Origin: Malus domestica
Taxonomy: Eukaryota > Streptophyta > Magnoliopsida > Rosales > Rosaceae
Length of the DNA: 64,000 nt
Direction: 5' to 3'
NCBI RefSeq assembly: GCF_042453785.1
Contig: NC_091676.1
Span: forward strand, 2,487,501-2,551,500
Shown: piece after piece, positions 10,621 to 20,943 of the stretch
How positions within the stretch are numbered: the first letter of the stretch is position 1
How the letters are laid out: every line of letters starts with the position of its first letter
Position numbers and translations under genes: made by a program
Notes under the pieces: generated by a model
Database searches by the model: none
Seen by the model: only the letters and a program-made list of their open reading frames with translations
Told to the model about the DNA's origin: nothing

Positions 10621-10859
10621 ACTCATCTTTTTTCCCCCTTATTGCACGATTTTCTCTTTTCACTCGTGTTTTCTTCCCCGAAAAAACAAACAAACAAACA
10701 AACAAACACACTATTTGCTAGTATGTATGTTGAAATACGCAAGAGGGGAAGGAAACGGGAGAAATTTAGGAAGTTGAAGGAATGGAGGGGGTGGGGAAGA
10801 AATGCCCTAGCTATTTTTTGTTTTCGTTTTTACCCTTTATCCTATTGCAGCCCCCACCC

Positions 10860-12240
10860 AATCCTACCCCTTAAATTAACTTTTTCAATTTTTATTCGAA
10901 TATCGTAGATGGTGAATTCAATACTAAATTAAGCTGTCTATTATGTGGCTTAACTGAATTCTCCCTCCTCTTAGTATAAAAATATCGATGTACTAAAAAA
11001 ATATATAAATGTTTGGGATATAGTACATTGATGGAGTTTTTCTGATAGAAAGAGATATATGGAGACTGACGAAAGATTACGATTTGAGGTGGAATTGGAA
11101 TCCGATGCGGATGCTTTGGTGTTCTTCTTTCCTCCACCAAAGTATAATTAGCCAGGCAAAAGAACAAGTAATTATTACAAATTAAAAAATCTCATGACCA
11201 ATCAAAGAGAAATTATGAATTTTAATTTACCAGAGGTAATTTGCTTTCTTGAAATTTCCTCATTTTCCTGTCGGTTATTTTTCTTGGTGAAAAAGGTTGA
11301 TAACAAGAATTTGATTTTACGAATTTTTTTGTTATCTTTGTACATTTTGGTCAAGTCATGCTCCTATGTTATTACTTTTAGGCTTATTTTTCACCATGAT
11401 TTACGAAAATTTATTACCTCCTACTCTACCTTATTTTCACTCATTATTTTGGTCTTTTTACCACGTTTCGTCAACTGAGTGTTTTTTTTTTTTGTAACTT
11501 GTTTTCAAATTTTAAACATTTTAAATTATTAAAAAATAAATACGTTAATCATACTTTTTATCGTTTTTACTATTAAACTCATCGGTTTGGAGTCGTAGGG
11601 CAACCAGACAGTCGGTAACGCAGGGTCATCAAAATGATTTAGCGGTTACAACGGATTCCAAGCAAGGTTTGGACTCGAAATTGGAGGTCTGGGAGGAGCG
11701 GAGACGCCAAATGATACAAGAAGACGACGCTCGCATAAACACAGGGCCAGAAAATTCTCGACACCCAAGTCCGGTGAACGTTAACAAAAGGACAGAGCCT
11801 GCCCGCAGGTAGGCAAGGGTAGCAGGATTTCCTGTATTTGTCAATGGCGTTGGAAATTCCATGCCAAAATATTGCAGGATTTACAGTTTGCAGCTTAAAA
11901 TATAATAAAATGAGAAATACTTTCAGGGAAGTAAAGCGCAATTTACAAAGTTTCTGTGAGCCTTTATTTTCTTTCAAATTTATCCTTTTCTTTTACAAAC
12001 AAGGGACCACTTTCATGAACCAAATTAAGCTGCTAATTAACATCATTAAATTTTGCTACGCAATAATATTAAAACAGATCAACTTACTTGAATCCAAAAT
12101 ATTGTAAACAATTAACAGAAAATTAAGGAATAACAAAGGAAATTGAAAACGAGAGGGCAAGAGATCTGATGACTTTACCAGCATCTGAAAACGCATAAAA
12201 TAATTACAGATAATAATTTAATTAGAAAAAAGGTGGGAAA
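10860..12240. other. Intergenic DNA, no gene recognised
   Basis: Mostly AT-rich. Positions 11590-11840 have more G+C and overlapping 77-112-codon ORFs on the minus strand, but no domain, splice pattern or RNA structure I can name. Confidence 0.45.
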
Positions 12241-12250
12241 AGGAGGAGGC

Positions 12251-12353
12251 AGAGGAAATCATGGGACTTAGTGGCATCGGTAGGAGAAGAAGAACTCCAG
12301 ATCCTCAATGTTTTCTCACCGAGCTACTAAGTCCAATAACTTCCTCAAACTCT
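12251..12353 (-). ncRNA. miR2118-like hairpin 7 (unit III)
   Basis: Arms 12251-12291 and 12310-12353 pair strongly around a short loop. The minus-strand 3' arm at 12262-12283 reads CTACCGATGCCACTAAGTCC followed by CA. By my hand alignment this matches a remembered miR2118 (TTGCCGATTCCACCCATTCC followed by TA) at about 15 of 22 positions. The star arm is GGACTTAGTAGCTCGGTGAG. The precursor starts about 75 nt downstream of a good minus-strand TATA box. Confidence 0.6.
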
Positions 12354-12427
12354 TTCTCCCTTTCCCCCTTCTCTCACGTCATATTTCTTCCTCCAGCGGA
12401 CGACGGGTACAATGCTTGCCTGCTCCC

Positions 12428-12434
12428 TTTTATA
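12428..12434 (-). promoter_or_regulatory. TATA box for hairpin unit III
   Basis: Minus strand: GTGTGTATAAAAGGGAGCAG, a close match to the plant TATA consensus and correctly placed for a transcript starting near 12400 that contains hairpin 7. Confidence 0.6.
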
Positions 12435-12936
12435 CACACTACACAGAGAGCGTCACGAAGCCCTAGTCAACCAAAAACTGTTCAGGCCCTGGACAATATT
12501 GGACTGGTTTCGTATATGGGCCGAATTTTATGACCCACTGAACCGGCCCAACACAAACCACAAACTTTCATTTTTTGTTTCATGTTTTTGTTTAAGTAGA
12601 TATATATAAAATTGAAGTATATATGATGATGCTTCCAAATGTTCAATTTAGTTAAAACCCAAATCAACATATACAAAAATGAAATAGGAGCTCATATTTT
12701 GTCCACCTTCCGGGCCATGAAGTCTTTCCACATTTTACCTCAACAAATTTACCGTAGCATATGACACTAATTATTATTTGTTTTATGTATTTCTGTCCGT
12801 ATTTATACTTACTTCATACCTGGTATATACCATTTATATACGATATCTTCCGATGGGAGGCATATGTAACATAAACATTTGGCTCTCCTTTCTCATCTTA
12901 TTACTGTTGTCTCCATCATCATAATACCCCTTTATT

Positions 12937-14286
12937 TTACCTGTCCAGATTGAACTGCCTTTGCCTGGGCTTGTTTGGAACCATCAGCTTTTCATTCTCG
13001 GTGAGGGCGTGGCGGAAATGGCAGCGGTGACCGTATGGGCAGACAACGCCGGAAAGCACCATCCTACAGACCTCGGTCTTGTAGCGTGGGTGGCGGATCA
13101 CAGGGCGGAGCTCCTCAATCCCATGTGCAAACTGGCAGTGATCGCCGTAAGGACACTCTCCAACCTCCTGCCACTTGTTGCACAGCTCTGTCTTGTACAT
13201 GCCTTGGTTGTACACCTCCAATTCCAGCGGCGCCTCCTCCTCTTTCACCCCTCTCGGAACAAACACCTTTTGCTGCATCATCCATCGTCATCATCAGTTC
13301 CCACCACCATCATTACACAAAATCAAACCTTAAATTAGTACACTGTTTATTAAAAAAAAACTGTAAAGGCTACCAACTAGTCACTTTTTCTGTTGGAAAA
13401 TTTCACAAACACCTTGCATGTCATCCGCCATTGGTGAACTTCCGAAATAAACAAGTGGCAAATTAAAAATCAAAGCCGCATCGAAGTTAGATTAAGAACT
13501 AAGCAAATCAAACAAACTAAGTAAAATCAAAACCGCATTAAAATTAGACTGAAAATTATTATTTTGTGAATTAACTTAAAGAAAAATCAATGGTGGAGGA
13601 TGTAGAAAATGGCTTACCGAAGCATTGAATGTAGTGGCGGCACGAGGTCGAGAGGTGGTCCGAGTCCGAGAGGCAGTGCTAGCACCGGCTTGAGCGGCCT
13701 GAGCAGCCTTCACGTATCCATCAGACCTCACAGATATGCTCTTAGGCAGCGAAAACCTCTCCACATCAATATTCTCCGCGTCACCGCCTTCGCTCTCAAT
13801 CACACTCATAGGGCTCTCGTCGGACATGTCCTGCTCTGCTCGCTTGTCATCAATTTTCATGTCACGAAGTCCGTTAACGATCCCAAACGGCGCGGTCGTC
13901 TGAACAGAGGAGGGGGAACCGAATTGTTTCTGCACGGAGGCGTGGACGAGCAGACTGAGGTGCTTGTTGAGCTCGAGATTGAGAGAGCGGAGATGAACGT
14001 TCTCGCGGCGGAGAGCGTCGGCTTCCTCGGAGGTTTCTTGGAGGCGCTTGAGGCAGCGGCTGTGGCGGTTCACCATCTCCTGATGATCTTGAACGAGGAG
14101 CGAATTGTAGAGTTGGCGGTGGCGGTGAGCTGAAGACGAGCTGTGGTCCGATTCGACGTCGTATTGACTGACCGAAGCCTTGCGATCAAAAATGGCGGAG
14201 TAGAGTGAAGCGAAGACGGCGTCGTCTGTGTGGGATTGCGGCATTGCAGATGTGGCGTGGCCGCCATACGCGGTGTCATTTTGCAT
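12937..14286 (-). CDS. Tandem CCCH zinc-finger protein (C3H14/C3H15-like)
   Basis: Two coding exons, complement(12937..13272, 13618..14286), give 334 residues. The intron has a GTAAG donor and a GCAG acceptor in phase 0. The C-terminus carries two C-X8-C-X5-C-X3-H fingers at residues 254-273 and 292-311, each led by YKTE-L/V-C, separated by 18 residues. This is the plant tandem zinc-finger arrangement related to animal TTP. Such proteins bind AU-rich mRNA; Arabidopsis C3H14 and C3H15 (CDM1) act in secondary walls and pollen-wall callose. The N-terminal 200 residues hold a predicted coiled coil ([20 protein letters not shown]). I chose the ATG at 14286 because a CAG acceptor at 14306-14308 precedes it and a 5' UTR intron to about 14641 then reaches a TATA box at 14733. 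C3H14 versus C3H15 is not resolved. Confidence 0.9.
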
Positions 14287-14305
14287 CTGCGCGGTTGTTG
14301 TTTCG

Positions 14306-14641
14306 CTGCACAAAAGTAGCGTTAAATTCAATTCGCGAAAGGAAAACAAGAAACCTCTCGCTTTATAATCAAGAAAAGCACGCAAGGGAAGAGGAATCGT
14401 ACTTTTTCTCGAAATTTCGCTTTTATTTCTTCAATTTTACTCTGGAATTTAACAGAGGAGTAGTGTTGTGAATTTCAGAAGCAATCTAATTAATCAACGG
14501 AATCAGATCTAGGTTTAATTTCACAAATATTGGAAAAATAAATATAATTATCGAAAAAAATTGATGAGAAATTGAACAAAGAATTAAAGCAGAGACTGAA
14601 AAGCTGTTTGGATCGAGGGAAAACGAAGAGCAGTCGTTTAC
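14306..14641 (-). other. 5' UTR intron of the CCCH gene
   Basis: A GTAAAC donor at 14640-14641 (minus strand, after CTTCGGAAG) and a TGTGCAG acceptor at 14306-14308 delimit an intron of about 336 bp ahead of the start codon. This is inferred from splice motifs only. Confidence 0.5.
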
Positions 14642-14732
14642 CTTCCGAAGCAACAGAAGATCTTCTCCTCCTCCTTCTCCTCCGTTGGAGTGAGAAGAGT
14701 GACGAATGGAGGTGCTCAGGTCCGGTGGCTGG

Positions 14733-14739
14733 TTTTATA
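14733..14739 (-). promoter_or_regulatory. TATA box of the CCCH gene
   Basis: Minus strand: AGCCTATAAAACCAGCCACC. It lies about 90 bp upstream of the proposed 5' UTR donor, so transcription would start near 14705. Confidence 0.5.
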
Positions 14740-14817
14740 GGCTTGGCGGTGGAGGAGAGATTTGGAGGGAAAGGGAGGAGCAAAACAGATTCGAAACTGT
14801 TTTGGACAAGCGTTTAA

Positions 14818-16252
14818 CTGAATGCCTCATCAGCATTTCAATCGAGGCGGCTTAGCGTTGTTTTGCCTGATCTGCCCTCACTGTCAGACCAGCTTCGTTG
14901 CATTATTCATGGTTTTTAAGTCATTCAGTAGCAACAATTAGTTAAGACTGAAAAGCAAGAAGTTGTTTCACTTAGCTACTTTGAGCCTTTGGATTTTTAT
15001 GTGCTTGATCGAACGGATTCAAAAACTCTAGGTCCCGCCAAACGCGGGGAATGATGAGATATAACAAACAGGCGCCCCCTGCAGATGATTACTCTTTTGA
15101 GTGAGTGCCAATTAGTAAACAGTAACAAATACAGATGTTACAAATTCCATCCATCCAATTGAAATGACTTAATTGATCAACAATCTCAATCCTCTATTTT
15201 TAGAACACTATTCATAAATTATAGAAGAAAAAAAATTAGATAAATTCAAAACTACTAAGTATACATTTGTAATGAATAAAATGGATGAATACGGCTTTAC
15301 AAATAAACTCTTAATCCAGTGATCATATGGTTTCAGGTTTGGGTAATTTTTGGTGGAATTGATCTTTGAGGGAATACCTAAAAAATAAACGGTTTGAATC
15401 GTTAAAATATATTACAAAGTAGGTTCAACAAAAACGTATGTCAAAAGTTGTGTCACAAATCCATTGTCTAATTTGTATCAACTTATGGATTGGTCAACAC
15501 ATAAATTGACATAAACGTTCACATTCTATCAGTCGAGAAGGGGTAAGAGCGAGAAGTGGTCCGCTTAAAGCAAGCACCTTGCTAGTTCATGCTAAACCAA
15601 TTCCTAGAAGAAGGCTTCACTAAAGCCTGGTAATAATATAGTAAGGGTAGTGATCAGATCAAATAAATTAAAGAAGATCAATAACAAAAAATCAATAACG
15701 GTGTGTGGAAACTAAAAATAGATATGTGAGTATCACTATCATGTAATAATACTATAACTCATCTTATTACACACACACAAAAATTAAAAAAAATTAAAAA
15801 AAAGAGAAAAGATATTTCCACCTAATCCACCTAGCCCGGGATCCGAACCTTTGTAATTTGATCAAATGACTACAGTTATTATCATATTTAAAGGGGCCCC
15901 ATGTTTGTAGCCGTTGAATTAAATTTCAACGATCCGAATCCCAAACTGGATGGATTAGGTGGAAAAGGATCCGGAGATGATCCCTTTCCTTAACAATATA
16001 CACATCAAGTTTTATATTTGTAAAAAATTTGATTCATGTAACGTGTTATGTTCCGAATTGTGATCCCTGCCCATATACATATTGTTCAAAGGAGAGACTG
16101 CTAGAGGTAGAGCTAGAGCTAGAGGATTTAGGTTATGTTGTTGCTTGGTTTGGAAGGTAATTGAGAGACGGGTGAGGGGGGAGATCTTGCTTCATTTTGC
16201 TGTAAACCGGTTTTCCATTAATTTTTAATTAAGGTGGTTAATTAAAGGAGCG
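14818..16252. other. Intergenic DNA
   Basis: No gene is seen. A small inverted-repeat element at about 15815-15975 is listed separately. Just before the copia insertion, 16099-16125 contains three CTAG motifs in a GAGCTAGAGCTAGAGG tract. Confidence 0.5.
15815..15975. mobile_element. Small inverted-repeat element related to the MITE at 40.7 kb
   Basis: Ends TTTCCACCTAATCCACCTAG and GGATGGATTAGGTGGAAAAG are inverted repeats. The interior (TTTGATCAAATGACTACAGT.. and TTTGTAGCCGTTGAATTAAA) resembles the repeated core of the element at 40696-41005, so the two probably share an origin. Confidence 0.5.
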
Positions 16253-16257
16253 ATTAG
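16253..16257. repeat. Target-site duplication, left (ATTAG)
   Basis: ATTAG precedes the 5' LTR and recurs at 21533-21537 directly after the 3' LTR, marking the exact limits of the copia insertion. Confidence 0.9.
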
Positions 16258-16846
16258 TGTTGGTATATGGTCCAGCCCATGATCAATGTTCTAGATTATT
16301 CTAGTAAGCAAGAGATGAGGCTGGAGCTTGCTAGACAATTCTAGAATGTTATTAAGTTGATGGAAAAAGCTAGAGAGTACTAGCTTCCTTGGTTGCAAAT
16401 GGAAAGATCTAGAAGCTACAAGTATATGGCTAGTCTAGATTTTTCTATACTAGAGGTTTGAAGAAGGAACTAGAAACTAGTAGAATGCCAAGCCCTCACC
16501 TATAAATATGGGTGTGATGTAACCAATTGAGAACCAAGAGTGAGTAGCAAAGGATCAAGTCCAAAGCTAGAGTTCCACTCCAAGAGTGAGAGTGAGAGTG
16601 TTCCACTACACATTGTGTGAGTGAAGTTTAGAGTGATAGAAAGTGTGTGTTATACTTTCTTGTATCCATCAAGCCTTGTCTTTGGCTTGGTAAGACTACT
16701 CTTGTTGTATTCATTTTTTTTTCTTGTAGTGAAGATTCCTTGTTTGGTGGACGTAGGCATAAATTGCCGAACCACATAAATTCTTGGCGTCCATTTTCTA
16801 CTTTACCTTGTGCATTCTCTATCTTGTAGTACCGACATTCCTAACA
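16258..16846 (+). repeat. 5' LTR of copia element
   Basis: 589 bp, TG..CA ends, with a TATA-like TATAAATATG at 16501. The U3 part (16290-16480) is packed with CTAG tetramers. Confidence 0.95.
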
Positions 16847-16848
16847 AG

Positions 16849-16860
16849 TGGTATCAGAGC
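16849..16860 (+). other. Primer-binding site (initiator Met tRNA)
   Basis: TGGTATCAGAGC lies two bases after the 5' LTR. It is the standard plant copia primer site, complementary to the 3' end of initiator methionine tRNA. Confidence 0.9.
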
Positions 16861-16881
16861 CCGGTTGGCTCGTACTGCGAG

Positions 16882-19800
16882 ATGGAAGGAAGTGGCACTA
16901 TGATCAAACTCACCAACTCCAATTGGGTAACATGGAAGCCAAGGATGGAGGACATTCTCTATTGCAAGGATCTGCATGAGCCAATTGAAGGAGATGCCGC
17001 TAAGCCAGAGAGCATGTCCGATGCCGAGTGGAAGAAGATGAATCGCAAGGCTATTGGCACAATTAGACAATGGGTGGACGATAGTGTTTTTCACCATGTG
17101 TCTAATGAAACCAATGCTCGCGAGTTTTGGACGAAGCTTGAGTCCTTGTTCGAGAAGAAGACCCCAGCCAAGAAAGCCTTCTTGATCAAAGAGCTCATCA
17201 ATGTGAAGTACAAGGATGGTTTAAGTGTAGCAGAACACTTGAACAATTTCCAGAATATCATCAACCAGTTGGCTACTATGAAAATGACGATCGAGGACGA
17301 GCTACAAGCGCTCTTGTTACTTGGATCCTTGCCAGACAGTTGGGAGACCTTTGTGGTGAGTATAAGTAACTCTGCTTCTAATGGTGTTCTTACTCTTGAT
17401 AATGTTAAAAATAGCATGCTCAATGAAGAAACAAGGAGAAAGACTTCTGGCACAGATAGCAGCCAAGTATTTGTCACAGAGAACCGCGGAAGAAGCACGA
17501 GTAGAGGGCCTAGAGGTCATGGCAGGAGTCCTAGCCGATCCAAGTCAAGGTTCAGGGGTGCATGCCACCATTGTGGAAAAGAAGGCCATATGAAGAAAAA
17601 TTGTCGAGTTTGGAAGAGAGAGCAAAGGGAAGGAAACAATCAGAAGAAAGATGATACTGGCAATACCACTGCTGTCATATGTGGTGATGTACCAGAAATA
17701 TTGTCTGTTGGTGAATGTCTGCATATGGGCAACTCTGACAGAGACATTGAATGGATCTTTGACAATGGAGCTTCCTTCCATGCTACGTCCAAACGGGAGT
17801 TCTTCAGTACATACAAAGAAGGTGACTTTGGCATAGTGAAGATGGGGAATGAAAGCTATTCCAAAATTCTTGGAATTGGTGATATATGTCTAAGAACTAA
17901 TCTCGGCTGCCAATTGATGTTGAAAGATGTGAGACATATTCCTGATATACGTCTCAATCTGATATCCATTGGTACCCTTGATCGACAAGGATATTATCAC
18001 CATATTGGCGAAGGAAAATTGAAGCTTACTAAAGGCTTAATGGTGGTAGCAAGAGCACGACTTTGTTGTACGTTGTACCGGTCAAATGCCAAGGTTTTGA
18101 AAGGTGAGTTGAATGCTGTGGAGGACTCATCTCTAGACTTGTGGCATAAGAGGCTAGGTCACATGAGCGAGAAAGGCCTACAGGTTTTAGCAAAGAAGTC
18201 TCACATTCCCTTTGCCAAAGGTACGTCGTTAAACTCTTGTGAGCACTGTTTATTAGGAAAACAAAGAAGAATTAGTTTTTCGATTCCATCTACAAAGAAA
18301 GGAAACTTGTTAGATCTTGTTTATTCAGATGTGTGTGGTCCCATGGAAGTCGAGTCACTTGGAAGAAATAAATATTTTGTTACTTATATTGATGATGCTT
18401 CACGAAGGGTGTGGGTGTATTTGTTGAAATCCAAAGACCAGGTGTTTCAGACATTCCAGGAGTTCCATGCCATGGTGGAGAGGGAAACTGGGAAACCTCT
18501 CAAGTGCCTTCGTAGCGACAACGGCGGCGAGTACACATCTCACCAGTTTAGAGAGTATTGTGTAAAACATGGCATACGTCATGAGAAGACAGTTCCTGGA
18601 ACTCCACAACATAACGGTGTTGCTGAAAGAATGAACCGAACCATCATGGAGAAAGTCAGGTGTATGTTGAGGACTGCAAAGTTATCTAAGCAGTTCTGGG
18701 GTGAAGCTGTAAGGACAGCCTGCTATTTGATCAACCGATCTCCATCAGTACCATTAGGTCTTGATGTTCCAGAAAGAGTATGGACTGGTAATGATGTGTC
18801 TTACTCTCATCTGAAGGTGTTTGGTTGCAAAGCTTTTGTGCATGTGCCCAAAGAGCAGAGATCGAAGTTAGACTACAAAGCTACACCGTGCATCTTTCTT
18901 GGTTATGGCGGTGAAGATTTTGGTTACAGATTATGGGACCCATACCAGAAGAAGTTTATCCGAAGTAGAGACGTGGTCTTTTATGAAGAACAAACAATTG
19001 GGGATTCGGATAAAGAGGCACAACCAGATGGCGCAGTCAGAGGAGTTGATCCATTAGCTTCAGATGAAGAAAGTCACGATGACATCCCTGAAGCAACTGC
19101 CAATGAAGTGCCTGCAGAATCAGATAATGCTAATCAAGAGGAGCCTGATCAAGATGTGCCAAACCATGAGATTGCTGATCAGGGGGAGCCTAGTCAAGAA
19201 GAGCATATTCAAGGAGAACCCAATCAGGGGGAGCCTCCAGCCCTACAAGAGAATGAAGATCAGGTCAGAAGATCCATCAGAAGTCGAAGACCGTCTACCA
19301 AGTATTCTTCATCAGAGTATATCATGTTGACTAATTATGGAGAGCCCGAAACATATGAGGAGGCCAGAGCTCATAACGACAGTGACAAATGGATGAAGGC
19401 AATGGAGTCGGAGATGGATTCCTTATCAAAGAATGATACCTATGAGCTGGTGGAGCTTCCAAAGGGCAGGAAAGCATTGAAAAATAAGTGGGTGTTCAAA
19501 TTGAAAAGAGACGACAACATGACAAGGTACAAGGCTCGTTTGGTTGTCAAAGGTTTTGGTCAAAAGAAAGGAGTTGACTTTGATGAGATTTTCTCACCGG
19601 TGGTGAAGATGACTTCCATTCGAGTTATCCTTGGTATGGCAGCAAGCATGGATCTTGAGCTCGAGCAGTTAGATGTTAAAACTGCATTTCTCCACGGCAA
19701 TTTAGAAGAGGAGATATACATGGAGCAACCCAAAGGCTTTGAAGTCAAAGGTAAAGAAAATTTGGTGTGCAAGCTTAAGAAAAGTTTATATGGTCTTAAG

Positions 19801-20895
19801 CAGGCTCCGAGACAGTGGAATAAGAAGTTCAACTCATTCATGGTGAGTAATGGGTACAAGAGAACTCATGCTGACTCTTGTGTCTATATCAAACAATTTT
19901 CTGGAGGTACATTCATCATCTTATTGCTTTATGTTGATGACATGTTGATTGTCGGACAAGATGCTTCTATGATTAAAAAGCTCAAAGAAGAGTTATCTAA
20001 GTCCTTTGACATGAAGGACTTAGGGCCAGCCAAGCAGATTTTGGGCATGGAGATAATTCGTGACAGAAAATCCAAGAAGTTGTGGCTGTCACAAGAAAAG
20101 TATGTTGAACGGGTGCTTGAAAGGTTCAACATGAAAGCAGCCAAACCGGTAAGCTCACCTTTAGCCAATCATATCAAGTTGAGCAAAGAGTCATGTCCAA
20201 AAACATATGAAGAAAAGGAGAAAATGGCAGTTGTTCCCTACTCTTCAGCAGTAGGAAGTATCATGTATGCAATGGTGTGCACACGGCCAGATATTGCTCA
20301 TGCAGTAGGTGTGGTGAGCAGGTTTCTCTCTAATCCAGGGAAGGACCACTGGGAAGCTGTTAAGTGGATTCTCAGATATTTGAAAGGGACTTCTAAGATG
20401 TGCTTGTGCTTTGGCGGTTCCAAACCAATCTTGGAAGGATTTACAGATGCTGACATGGGAGGTGACCTGGATGGTAGAAAATCTACGTCTGGGTACTTGT
20501 TTACTTTTGCAGGGGGAGCCGTGTCTTGGCAATCCAAGTTACAAAAGTGCATTGCTTTGTCCACAACCGAGGCTGAATACATAGCCGCTACAGAAGCATG
20601 CAAGGAGTTGTTGTGGCTGAAGCGGTTTCTCCAAGAGTTGGGTTTGAAGCAAAGTGATTATGGCGTTTATTGTGATAGTCAGAGTGCTCTGGACTTGAGC
20701 AAGAACACTACATATCATTCACGCACTAAGCACATTGATATTCGTTATCACTGGATTAGAGACGCTATCGAGAACAAGTTGCTGCAGCTGAAGAAGATTC
20801 ATACCGATAATAATTCTTCAGACATGTTGACAAAGGTAGTCACAAAATCAAAGTTGGAATTCTGCATTAAGGCTGCTGGGATGAACTCCAGGTAA
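16882..20895 (+). CDS. Copia gag-pol polyprotein
   Basis: The likely start is the ATG at 16882 (MEGSGTMIKLTNSNWVTWKP), after the primer site. In order it encodes a UBN2-type gag, a CCHC zinc knuckle near 17563, an aspartic protease region near 17750, a GAG-pre-integrase/integrase region with an HHCC finger from about 18150 and a core domain to about 18800. Next come a reverse transcriptase with the YVDDM motif near 19930 and an RNase H near 20430-20850. All parts lie in one frame, as usual for copia. Products build a virus-like particle and copy the element's RNA. This is a self-contained mobile-element gene, not a host gene. Confidence 0.95.
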   Translation: MEGSGTMIKLTNSNWVTWKPRMEDILYCKDLHEPIEGDAAKPESMSDAEWKKMNRKAIGTIRQWVDDSVFHHVSNETNAREFWTKLESLFEKKTPAKKAFLIKELINVKYKDGLSVAEHLNNFQNIINQLATMKMTIEDELQALLLLGSLPDSWETFVVSISNSASNGVLTLDNVKNSMLNEETRRKTSGTDSSQVFVTENRGRSTSRGPRGHGRSPSRSKSRFRGACHHCGKEGHMKKNCRVWKREQREGNNQKKDDTGNTTAVICGDVPEILSVGECLHMGNSDRDIEWIFDNGASFHATSKREFFSTYKEGDFGIVKMGNESYSKILGIGDICLRTNLGCQLMLKDVRHIPDIRLNLISIGTLDRQGYYHHIGEGKLKLTKGLMVVARARLCCTLYRSNAKVLKGELNAVEDSSLDLWHKRLGHMSEKGLQVLAKKSHIPFAKGTSLNSCEHCLLGKQRRISFSIPSTKKGNLLDLVYSDVCGPMEVESLGRNKYFVTYIDDASRRVWVYLLKSKDQVFQTFQEFHAMVERETGKPLKCLRSDNGGEYTSHQFREYCVKHGIRHEKTVPGTPQHNGVAERMNRTIMEKVRCMLRTAKLSKQFWGEAVRTACYLINRSPSVPLGLDVPERVWTGNDVSYSHLKVFGCKAFVHVPKEQRSKLDYKATPCIFLGYGGEDFGYRLWDPYQKKFIRSRDVVFYEEQTIGDSDKEAQPDGAVRGVDPLASDEESHDDIPEATANEVPAESDNANQEEPDQDVPNHEIADQGEPSQEEHIQGEPNQGEPPALQENEDQVRRSIRSRRPSTKYSSSEYIMLTNYGEPETYEEARAHNDSDKWMKAMESEMDSLSKNDTYELVELPKGRKALKNKWVFKLKRDDNMTRYKARLVVKGFGQKKGVDFDEIFSPVVKMTSIRVILGMAASMDLELEQLDVKTAFLHGNLEEEIYMEQPKGFEVKGKENLVCKLKKSLYGLKQAPRQWNKKFNSFMVSNGYKRTHADSCVYIKQFSGGTFIILLLYVDDMLIVGQDASMIKKLKEELSKSFDMKDLGPAKQILGMEIIRDRKSKKLWLSQEKYVERVLERFNMKAAKPVSSPLANHIKLSKESCPKTYEEKEKMAVVPYSSAVGSIMYAMVCTRPDIAHAVGVVSRFLSNPGKDHWEAVKWILRYLKGTSKMCLCFGGSKPILEGFTDADMGGDLDGRKSTSGYLFTFAGGAVSWQSKLQKCIALSTTEAEYIAATEACKELLWLKRFLQELGLKQSDYGVYCDSQSALDLSKNTTYHSRTKHIDIRYHWIRDAIENKLLQLKKIHTDNNSSDMLTKVVTKSKLEFCIKAAGMNSR

Positions 20896-20929
20896 CTTGG
20901 AGTCATGATCGGAATTCCTCCCTCATGGA

Positions 20930-20943
20930 CTGGAGGGGGAGAT
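20930..20943 (+). other. Polypurine tract
   Basis: TGGAGGGGGAGAT lies directly upstream of the 3' LTR, the usual site of plus-strand DNA priming. Confidence 0.8.

Noticed and set aside
11629-11977. Two overlapping minus-strand ORFs (77 and 112 codons)
   Set aside because: No homology I recognise, no splice or promoter context; kept only as a mention in the intergenic note.
13035-14133. Plus-strand ORFs of 143 and 174 codons
   Set aside because: Antisense shadows of the CCCH zinc-finger exons.
16647-16829. 60-codon ORF in the copia LTR, repeated at 21333
   Set aside because: Appears twice only because the LTR is duplicated; no coding signal.
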